Of a stretch of 9,275 bases of DNA, positions 1-5,870 are shown piece after piece. Made by a program: the position numbers and the translations under genes. Source of the stretch: Planctomycetota bacterium (GTDB taxonomy: Bacteria > Planctomycetota > Planctomycetia > Planctomycetales > Planctomycetaceae). Location: positions 1 through 9,275 of the forward strand of contig JAEYWB010000211.1 in the NCBI GenBank assembly GCA_023429275.1, in the 5' to 3' direction. Each line of letters opens with the position of its first letter. Position 1 is the first letter of the stretch. The notes beneath the pieces are model-generated. The model was not told where the DNA came from and did no database searches. It was given only the letters and a program-made list of their open reading frames with translations.

Positions 1-388
1 AGATTGACTGCTTCAGCCTGATCGCGGCAAAGAAGACGACGAACACCGGGATGGTTGCCGACAGAATCGTTCCCACCGATGCCGAAGTCCCAGCGACTCC
101 GAACGTCTGGGAGAACTGACCGATCCCGATCCCCAGCAATCCAAGCCCGGCCACCGCCGGAAGAGACCGCCAAGCAATACGAGTCCGACGAAGAGCAAGG
201 CAAAGCAGCACCGGGAGAGCGATCGCGAAACGCAGGGTCGTCAGTGCCAAGGGTGGCATCGTCTGCAGACCGAGCTTCGTTGCGGGAATCGACAGCCCCC
301 ACATCACTGCCAGCAGCAGCATTGCGCTCAGCTCACCAAGACCAAACGGCCGCGATTGCTCCGGCGCGGACTCCCATTCCTGTTCCAC
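1..388 (-). CDS. EamA/DMT-family transporter, N-terminal part (runs off the left edge)
   Basis: Reading the minus strand gives an open frame of 129 codons that leaves the window at base 1, so the C-terminus is not visible. After a polar N-terminus of about 18 residues come four hydrophobic helices (roughly residues 20-38, 46-66, 75-95 and 98-122). Sequence typical of the drug/metabolite transporter EamA fold is visible: MWGLSIPATKLGLQ in helix 1, PPLALTTLRFAIALP leading into helix 2, and GTSASVGTILSATIPVFVV in helix 4. Family members usually have ten helices in two EamA repeats, so about the first four are here. They export or import small metabolites in the inner membrane; the substrate cannot be told from sequence. 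I chose the GTG at 388-386 because GGAGG (401-397) lies 8 bases upstream; the next in-frame ATG (322-320) would cut into helix 1. The family call is firm, the start fairly firm. Confidence 0.85.
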   Translation of the reverse strand, partial: MEQEWESAPEQSRPFGLGELSAMLLLAVMWGLSIPATKLGLQTMPPLALTTLRFAIALPVLLCLALRRTRIAWRSLPAVAGLGLLGIGIGQFSQTFGVAGTSASVGTILSATIPVFVVFFAAIRLKQSI

Positions 389-438
389 TCCCGCACCCTC
401 CGAAATTGCCGCGTGGCAACAACGCACCTGGCTCGGCC

Positions 439-453
439 TTGAACGATGTTCAA
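439..453. promoter_or_regulatory. Perfect palindrome, candidate operator
   Basis: TTGAAC-GAT-GTTCAA is a perfect 6+3+6 inverted repeat that overlaps the end of the candidate -10 box and the expected start site of the EamA gene. It also fits the loose T-N11-A pattern bound by LysR-type regulators, but many dimeric helix-turn-helix repressors bind similar sites. Its position over the start site suggests repression. No regulator gene is visible nearby. Confidence 0.4.
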
Positions 454-480
454 TATAGTGGAAGTGTCCAGTTGGGTCAG
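452..480 (-). promoter_or_regulatory. Candidate sigma70-type promoter for the EamA gene
   Basis: On the minus strand CTGACC (480-475, four of six matches to TTGACA) is followed after 17 bases by TATATT (457-452, five of six matches to TATAAT). This puts a start site near 445 and a leader of about 55 bases before the GTG start of the transporter. It is a consensus match only. Confidence 0.4.
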
Positions 481-870
481 GCTTCCGCGCCGACGTAGCT
501 CCTTTGGCAGTTTCAGGGCATCTCCCTACGGGTCGGGCTCTTCACTTCAATCCCTGAGTACAGGGGATTTCCGCTGCGATCCCTGATGCGGGGGGAGTCG
601 ATGTCGAAGGGTCGCCAGGGGGAGGCTTGAGTCGGCGGCGGATCGCTGGGGGGCGAGACCGTCATGCCGGACCGCGAGTCAGCGGCTGGGCGCCGCGGAG
701 TCCCTCCATACCATCTTCGGGGCATGTGCCTGGGCGGCCTGCTGCAGACGGGCCACTCACGCCCTTCCCTGTCGCCATGCGGGCCGTCAACTTGTCATGT
801 CTCGATGTCATCCTCCCTGTCGAGAAGATAGAGGGATACTGAGGGAGCCCCTCGTCGACCGAGCCAGACC
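481..870. other. Long gene-free stretch
   Basis: No open frame here reads like a protein; the short frames present have arginine-, proline- and serine-rich shadow composition. Visible details are an inverted repeat AATCCC (549-554) with GGGATT (564-569) and a direct repeat ATCCCTGA at 550-557 and 579-586. Neither is followed by a T-run or has an obvious role. Any promoter of the small membrane protein at 871 must lie in its right-hand end, but I see no convincing boxes. Confidence 0.5.
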
Positions 871-1047
871 ATGACGCCCGCCTGGATCCTGTGCGTCCTA
901 TCCATCGCGTTCGGCGTGGTCGGCCTCGTTGGGCGCCATGTGTTGCCCGAGCGAATGCACTCGACTCGCTTGGCATGCTCTCTTGTTGGACCCTTGGTCA
1001 GCATGGTTTTGGCGGCCATCGCGATCGTGTTCTTTTTGAACCCGTGA
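871..1047 (+). CDS. Small two-helix membrane protein, 58 residues
   Basis: An ATG-to-TGA frame of 58 codons, too short for usual ORF cut-offs. The protein begins MTPAWILCVLSIAFGVVGLVG (a first hydrophobic helix, residues about 4-21), has a short basic/polar loop (RHVLPERMHSTR), and then a second helix (about residues 34-55) ending in FFLNP. Codon third positions are G or C in 46 of 58 codons, as in the strong genes here, which supports real coding. The frame is closed by a TAG at 829-831 and ATG 871 is the only start in it. No good Shine-Dalgarno is present at normal spacing. It lies alone, converging on the broken DUF2726 gene 30 bases downstream. Function is unknown; it may be a small inner-membrane regulatory or accessory protein, but nothing in the sequence shows a partner. 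Confidence 0.65.
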   Translation: MTPAWILCVLSIAFGVVGLVGRHVLPERMHSTRLACSLVGPLVSMVLAAIAIVFFLNP

Positions 1048-1077
1048 GAGGCGGCTTGCGTTTTCTAAGCTCTCGGC

Positions 1078-1380
1078 TCATTTCAAGTAGCTCGATAATT
1101 CTCTCATCATTGCAGCAGTGTCGGGTGCTGGCCGATCCGGCCACCGTAGCAACGGCACGGCGGCCGCCTTCAATGCCTCTTTCTTCTGAGCGTCACGGAT
1201 CGTTGCCCCGTCTCTCGAGTGCGAACGGTCGGCGATTTCGATGGCAACGATCGCCTGAAAACGCCGATCGCAGATCAGAAAATCCAGGCTCTAATGGGCG
1301 ATACGATTTCGTGCGGAACCCCAGCTCGCGCCGATGACACGCGACAAACCGATCTGAGCCAGAACAACGTGATCAGACCC
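1078..1380 (-). pseudogene. DUF2726-family (restriction-endonuclease-like) gene, broken by an in-frame TAG
   Basis: The minus strand from 1380 to 1078 reads HVVLAQIGLSRVI, then NRIAH, a TAG stop (1293-1291), SLDFLICDRRFQAIVAIEI, ADRSHSRDGATIRDAQKKEA, LKAAAVPLLRW and a short tail to TGA (1080-1078). This is the DUF2726 pattern: a 'V.LA.V.L..V' strand, an 'NRI..KSLDFvLCD' segment, an 'aIELDDrSH' segment and 'RD..K...L..AGiPLLR'. The family is related to PD-(D/E)XK nucleases. The TAG sits exactly where the family normally has lysine, so a single AAG-to-TAG change would explain it. Upstream the frame meets TGA at 1449-1447, and the first third of the usual domain is not readable in it. A different minus frame (1483-1373) with high third-position GC ends exactly where this one starts, hinting at a frameshift as well. 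No in-frame start follows the TAG early enough to rescue the domain. Confidence 0.75.
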
Positions 1381-1527
1381 GGTCCACGCCGATTGTGGTC
1401 TCCTTCCGCACACTCGAGCGGAAGATTCCCGGGCGAAGGGGATCGTTCAAGTCGGGGTTGGAGGCTTCGCTGATTCTCGCGTCCTAGATTGGCTCTCAGA
1501 CACTGCCGTCCCTTCGAAGGCCGAGCG

Positions 1528-1755
1528 ATGGACCTGCTGCCCGAAGAGTTCGACGCGCTGAAGCGACTCGGAGCGTTCGAGCGGATTCCCTCCTTCTCTC
1601 TCCCTGACAACGCTGTTCGCGTCCTGGAACAGTTTCGACTCGCCACGATTGACCGGGGATATGTGTCGATCAGCGATCGAGGACGAAAGGTCCTGACGCA
1701 CCACGCCACTCTTTCCCCCGGAAAGCACTTCCTTCAGTTTCCCGACGACGTTTGA
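1528..1755 (+). CDS. Small hypothetical protein, winged-helix-like
   Basis: An ATG-started frame of 75 codons, with GAAGG (1516-1520) 7 bases upstream deciding this start over a TTG 13 codons earlier. The protein starts MDLLPEEFDALKRLGAFERI, continues with a helix-like NAVRVLEQFRLATI, then DRGYVSISDRGRKVLTHHA and a tail ending FLQFPDDV. The order of helix, a short basic turn with G-Y-V-S-I, and 'D-x-G-R-K-V-L' resembles the last helix and wing of winged-helix DNA-binding proteins ('..G.v.lT..Gr..l'), but the protein is too short and divergent for a family call. Codons are GC-rich at third positions. It stands alone between two minus-strand gene relics, so it could itself be a remnant. No terminator is clear downstream. 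Confidence 0.5.
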   Translation: MDLLPEEFDALKRLGAFERIPSFSLPDNAVRVLEQFRLATIDRGYVSISDRGRKVLTHHATLSPGKHFLQFPDDV

Positions 1756-1852
1756 AGAAGCCGCTCAACCGCTCTGCATCCCGGTGCGGGCCCGCGAGGG
1801 GCGAACTCCCGGGAAGGCTCCCCTGCCTGTCCCATGATGGGGGCGGTCTTGG

Positions 1853-2032
1853 TCACTCCGTCAGCAGGACGGGCATCATGAACGCGAGCTCGCGGAAGGC
1901 GGCCTCCAGCTCCGCCGCGTTCTGGGCGTAGTAATGACGCCCGCCCGTGATCGTCGCGATCTCGACCATCGCCGTCTGCTGAGCCCCCGGCAGGAACGTC
2001 ACCGTATGGACGAGGCTGTCGACGCCCGGGAA
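1853..2032 (-). pseudogene. C-terminal relic of a vWA-domain (TadG-like) protein
   Basis: The minus strand from about 2032 to the TGA at 1855-1853 encodes 59 residues with typical ends of von Willebrand factor A proteins: VHTVTFLPGAQQTAMVEIA, TGGRHYYAQNAAELEAAFRE and LAFMMPVLLTE. This matches the last strand and helices of vWA domains, with the pattern 'VhTi.F..gA....M..iA..gGG.hy.A....eL...Fr.ia...p..LT' known from TadG-like pilus-assembly-associated proteins. Only the C-terminus is present. Upstream the same frame stays open but reads as GC-rich noise and runs antisense into the LRR gene, so the MIDAS metal-binding part (DxSxS) and any membrane anchor are missing. I interpret it as a truncated gene end left by a deletion or rearrangement. 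A short independent protein cannot be excluded, but no good start with a ribosome site was seen. Confidence 0.7.
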
Positions 2033-2189
2033 AGTTCTGGAGGGGCAGAAGATTCGCACGTGCCGCCCCTCTACATACCCCTGCGCTCGGGGAGGGGTTT
2101 CGACCGCGTGACCTCCTTGCGGAACCTCACTCCTCGCCACAGACTGTCTCGCGGCCGATGGATTGATGGGGCGTCGCGGAGAGCGCGAG

Positions 2190-5100
2190 ATGCAGGCGGA
2201 TGCTTCCGACTGGACCGAGCTGCGGGAATTCGAACGCTGTGAGCCGGGAACGCTGGCGTTTCGCGCCCTGGCGGGGCTGCTGGAGACATGGCCCGGCGAC
2301 GACCAGTCGGCCGCCATCGAAGCGGCCGAGCGAATCCTCGAGGACTGGCCGGACGAACTCCGGCTCGCACCCTGGTCGTGGTGCAAGGCCGCTTCGAAAG
2401 GCCACGTTCCCCGGACCTGGCGGCTCGTCCGAAATCTTCAGCTGACATCGGATCATCTCAGCAAGGGGCACGTCAGACTGACCAGGCTGGCGAAGTCTGC
2501 GAGCCTCGACCGCGTCACGCATCTCACGCTGCCGGCCTATTCCCCCGATCACGAGATCTCATTCCTTTACTATCGGCCGGAGGTCTTTCCGGCTCTCAAG
2601 TCGCTGGCTGCGGCCGACAAGACGGGGGACGGGGAGATTCGCGCGCTGGCGGAGTCCCCCCTGTGGAACACGCTGCAATCGTTCTCGGTCGGAAGCCTGA
2701 CTGCCTCGCTGGCCCATCAGGACGTCAGCCGGATCGTGCCGAGATGGACGCGGCCGGAGCAGATCGGCCACCTGACGCTGCGGGCCGCAGACCTGATCGC
2801 TGTCTGGGAAGCGCACTCCCTTCCTCGGCTCTCGTCCGCCTCGGTGTTCATCCGGTCGATCGACGAGGCGCGGGCCCTGGCGGAACGCCCCGAACTCGCA
2901 CGGCTGACGTCTCTTTCGATCGCATTCCGCTGCGGGTTCTCCGGCAGTTCCCCGTTCGAACCCTTCCTCGGGAATGTCATCGAGGCGGACGAGGAGGCCG
3001 CGGTGGAGTTCTTCCGCCGGGCTTCGCTGAACCGACTGGAAGGGTTGACGATCGCCGGGTACACGATGGGGTACTGGGGCCGCGAGGGACTCGGACACCT
3101 GGGACTCGAGGGATTGGTCGCGTGCGGCGTTCTCAGCCGGCTGAAAGCGCTCCGGCTCGAACGCCTCCCGCTTGGGGATCGCGGAGTGGAAGCGCTCTCC
3201 CCTGCCCTCGGCCCTCAGCTCGAATCGCTCGAACTGGTGGACATCTACTGCAAGCAGGAGGGAGCGATCGCCCTGAGTCACTCACCAGGACTGCGGTCGC
3301 TCAAGCGACTGGACCTGTCGGGAAACCGGATCGACTCGGCCGGAGCCATCGCCCTGTCGCGGGTCGAGATGCCGCAGCTGCGAGAACTTGAGCTGAGCGG
3401 CCCGCCGATCAATCCGTACTACTGGAATGTTGGTCAGCAGCCTCTGCTCGACGCCGGTGCCCTCGCGTGGTCCGAGAGTCATTCCGCACGCGGCCTGACG
3501 ATGCTGGGACTCGCCAATTGCTATCTGACCGACGACTCCCTGATCGCGGTCTTTCAATCGCCCTTCCTGAGCCGAGTCGAGACGATCGATCTCTCACACA
3601 ATGCCTTCACGGCGGCGGGAGTGTCGAAAACCGCAACATCGGAGCGGTGGCACACCCTGAAGAGCGTGGAACTGAACCACTGCCGTCTGGACAATGCGGC
3701 AATCGAGTCGCTCACCGAGGTTCGCGAGGCCCCTGTCCTTCGCGAGCTGGAGCTCGGCTATAACAGTATCGGCGCGGCCGGAGCCGCGGCGCTGGCACGC
3801 TGGCCGGTCCTGGCGAACCTCTGGCGGCTTCACCTCCACGACAACTTCATCGGGGACGCCGGGTTGGTCGCCCTGGCCCAGTCCCCGCACGCGAGCCGTC
3901 TCGTCGAGCTCGATCTGGAACAGGACTGCTGGAACAGCCACGGCTTCACGTTCGACGACACGACGGCCCGGCGAGTCGCGGAGTCGTCACACCTCGCTCG
4001 GCTCGACGGCCTCTTCAGCGGCGAAGTCGACGAATACCACGGGGCGGCCTACGGGGTGGGCTTCACGAAAGCGGGGCTCGAGATCGTTCGGAACGCCGCC
4101 TGGGGACGCCCCGCCTTCCGGGCCACGATCAGCGATTTCTCGAAGATCCATGACTACTTCGAAGAGGGACCGTTCGACGAAGAGGCCGAGTTGCAGGAGG
4201 GCGACTTCCGCAACCACCCCTTCTCACTCAACGATCGCGAGGCGGAGGGGACCGCCCACAACATGCGGCAGCTCCCTACTCCCCGGCGCGAGGAGGCGAA
4301 TGACGAAGAGCGTCCCCCCCAGATTCTCTCCGAGTTGCCGACGGAGAACGATGTCGACGGGGATCAGGTCGAAGGGATCGGTTTTCGGGATCCTCGCCTG
4401 CGATTCGATGAGTCTTACGCGATGGCCCTGTCGCTGGAGGATCCTGATCGTCCGCTCCCCGGCCAGTCCGGAAAGTATCTCTCCGACACGCTCGGCAGCC
4501 TCCTGCAGGCTACGGGACTGGGGACGATCGACTCCACCGGGGCGAGCTCCCGGCTGAATGCGGACGGCCAGTACGTTCCGACGAGAATGGCGTACGCTGT
4601 CGGGCTCTCGCGGACGCCCGAGCCGGCTCTGCGGCTGATTCGCGAGGTCCTGTGGTGGGTCGGTGCCCCGGAACGGACCGAACTGAAAGAGCACCCTCTC
4701 TCGCTGGCAACACCCCCTGCGACCAGATCGACCCGCTACCTGCAACTGGCGGAACTGAAAGTGGTCCGCTGGCAGAGAGGAGGCGACTCGGGACACCGCC
4801 TGGACCGCGTTCCCTTCTCGGCGTCACGGCGGCAGAGGATCCTCGATCTTCTCGAGAGCTCCGGCGGCACGGAATCGCGAGCCGGTTGGACCGAAGTCAC
4901 AAGTCGCGACGGCGGGCGGGTGTCCATCTGCACCCGCTCTCTGGCGGATTCGGGCGAATTCGAGTCGCTCAATATCATTGTCGAAGTTTTGTCTCCGCAG
5001 GGATGTCAGCTCGTCCACCAGCTGATGCTCGAATGCGGACTCTTGCTGCTGCCAATGAACTTCGCGGCAAGCGATGAAGCAGCCTCCACCCTCGACTGCG

Positions 5101-5198
5101 ACTGGCCGGATGTGACCGTGGTCGAGTCGGCGACCTTGCTGCACGAGCTCCTGAGCCGCGGTCCTTATGCGTGGTGGAGAGATCAATCACCGACCTGA
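2190..5198 (+). CDS. Large leucine-rich-repeat protein with uncharacterised C-terminal modules
   Basis: A 1002-residue protein without signal peptide or membrane segment, so probably cytoplasmic. ATG 2190 is chosen because GGAG (2178-2181) lies 8 bases before it; ATG 2166 and TTG 2163 have no such site. Residues 1-150 are helical and non-repetitive (with W-rich DWPDELRLAPWSWCK at about 52-66). Weak repeats begin at about 150; clear RNase-inhibitor-type LRRs run from about 315 to 585, for example LKRLDLSGNRIDSAGAIALS, LRELELGYNSIGAAGAAALA and LWRLHLHDNFIGDAGLVALA. Residues 655-745 are acidic and probably disordered. Two further modules follow: about 763-832 (SDTLGSLLQATGLGTIDSTG, then PALRLIREVLWWVGAPERTE) and about 855-1000 (RDGGRVSICTRSL, LLLPMNF). 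The first recalls small domains seen near polymorphic-toxin immunity-like proteins, a weak inference. LRRs bind protein partners; the ligand is unknown. Confidence 0.88.
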   Translation: MQADASDWTELREFERCEPGTLAFRALAGLLETWPGDDQSAAIEAAERILEDWPDELRLAPWSWCKAASKGHVPRTWRLVRNLQLTSDHLSKGHVRLTRLAKSASLDRVTHLTLPAYSPDHEISFLYYRPEVFPALKSLAAADKTGDGEIRALAESPLWNTLQSFSVGSLTASLAHQDVSRIVPRWTRPEQIGHLTLRAADLIAVWEAHSLPRLSSASVFIRSIDEARALAERPELARLTSLSIAFRCGFSGSSPFEPFLGNVIEADEEAAVEFFRRASLNRLEGLTIAGYTMGYWGREGLGHLGLEGLVACGVLSRLKALRLERLPLGDRGVEALSPALGPQLESLELVDIYCKQEGAIALSHSPGLRSLKRLDLSGNRIDSAGAIALSRVEMPQLRELELSGPPINPYYWNVGQQPLLDAGALAWSESHSARGLTMLGLANCYLTDDSLIAVFQSPFLSRVETIDLSHNAFTAAGVSKTATSERWHTLKSVELNHCRLDNAAIESLTEVREAPVLRELELGYNSIGAAGAAALARWPVLANLWRLHLHDNFIGDAGLVALAQSPHASRLVELDLEQDCWNSHGFTFDDTTARRVAESSHLARLDGLFSGEVDEYHGAAYGVGFTKAGLEIVRNAAWGRPAFRATISDFSKIHDYFEEGPFDEEAELQEGDFRNHPFSLNDREAEGTAHNMRQLPTPRREEANDEERPPQILSELPTENDVDGDQVEGIGFRDPRLRFDESYAMALSLEDPDRPLPGQSGKYLSDTLGSLLQATGLGTIDSTGASSRLNADGQYVPTRMAYAVGLSRTPEPALRLIREVLWWVGAPERTELKEHPLSLATPPATRSTRYLQLAELKVVRWQRGGDSGHRLDRVPFSASRRQRILDLLESSGGTESRAGWTEVTSRDGGRVSICTRSLADSGEFESLNIIVEVLSPQGCQLVHQLMLECGLLLLPMNFAASDEAASTLDCDWPDVTVVESATLLHELLSRGPYAWWRDQSPT

Positions 5199-5267
5199 TG
5201 TGCCGCCGGTCTCGAGGTGGGAACCGGGCCGGCTGCACACCCTGAACCATCGTGGGCAATGGTCAGA

Positions 5268-5290
5268 CGCGTGCAACCGGCACGCGGTTT
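5268..5290 (+). terminator. Possible intrinsic terminator after the LRR gene
   Basis: CGCGTGC (5268-5274) pairs with GCACGCG (5280-5286) around a 5-base loop, about 70 bases after the LRR stop codon, and is followed by only three T residues. The stem is good but the T-run is short, so this is a weak terminator at best. The remaining spacer to the next gene (5199-5434) shows nothing else convincing. Confidence 0.35.
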
Positions 5291-5434
5291 CCTGCTAGTC
5301 ACGCTCCGGCTCTGATCACCGCCGTCATTCCGTCGCGAATTTTCAGACTTGCCCGCCGCTGGTTGATGTCGTCCGATTGATTCGAAACGAGCCCTTCGTC
5401 CGTCCCCTGCCCTCCCCTGTGTCAGACCAGGCCC

Positions 5435-5845
5435 ATGACGAACAACTCGAAGGGGCGACGACGCTGGCGGTCTATGGCCGTCGCTCTTGTTCTGCTTCTC
5501 GTCGGCGCTCCCCTCGCCTGGAGGTTGCGGCCCTCGAACGAGACGGAACGCACACTGGTCGGCACCTGGGCATTCGTCTCGGACGACCCCCAGCGGATGC
5601 ACTTCCGGGCAGATCGTCGTCTGGCCTTCAGCAGTGACCAGATTCTCTATGAAGAGATCGGGAGCTGGACCGCCGCAAAGGATGGGCTCCGACTCCGCCT
5701 GTTCGCCGACGACGCTCGCATCGCAATGCTCGGCTGGTTCGCCCGGCTGCAGCGGTTCCGACCCGGCAAGCTTTCGGCCCTGCGATTCCACGATCCGGAT
5801 CGAGCGCTCATCTACGGAATCGAATGCCGGCGGATCGTCGGCTGA
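5435..5845 (+). CDS. Membrane-anchored small protein with a lipocalin-like beta domain
   Basis: A 136-residue protein starting at ATG 5435; only a weak CCAGG (5428-5432) lies upstream. The N-terminus is basic (residues 1-13, KGRRRWR) and followed by one hydrophobic segment (about 14-31, MAVALVLLLVGAPLAW), so it is probably an inner-membrane anchor with the rest in the periplasm. The remainder begins ERTLVGTWAFVSDDPQRMHF and alternates short predicted strands with turns (SSDQILYEEIGSWT, GLRLRLFADD, SALRFHDPDRALIYGIE), which resembles the many small 'LvGTW..' lipocalin-like or related beta-barrel proteins that score how a value differs from a baseline; no residue pattern identifies a ligand. 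It follows the LRR gene by 236 bases and converges on the TolC gene with 25 bases between stops. Function is unknown. Confidence 0.72.
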   Translation: MTNNSKGRRRWRSMAVALVLLLVGAPLAWRLRPSNETERTLVGTWAFVSDDPQRMHFRADRRLAFSSDQILYEEIGSWTAAKDGLRLRLFADDARIAMLGWFARLQRFRPGKLSALRFHDPDRALIYGIECRRIVG

Positions 5846-5870
5846 CGTCTCGTCCGGTATCAGGAGGCGA

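Noticed and set aside
55..498. Plus-strand frame of 147 codons opposite the EamA gene
   Set aside because: The minus strand encodes a clear multi-helix transporter; this frame is Pro/Ala/Ser/Arg-rich with no domain pattern.
1219..1473. Plus-strand frame starting with VGDFDGNDRL, like an EF-hand or dockerin motif
   Set aside because: It lies opposite the DUF2726 relic, the motif is not repeated and the rest of the frame has no protein-like pattern.
1780..1795. CCCG/CGGG and GCGGGCCCGC palindromes after the small ORF
   Set aside because: No T-run and overlapping GC-rich palindromes of this size are common by chance here.
2077..2100. ACCCCT/AGGGGT hairpin followed by TTT
   Set aside because: The loop is 10 bases, the T-run short and no plus-strand gene ends nearby; too weak to list as a terminator.
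2288..3391. Overlapping plus-strand frame of 367 codons inside the LRR gene
   Set aside because: Arg/Gly/Pro-rich composition and a start inside a better-supported LRR frame; a shadow.
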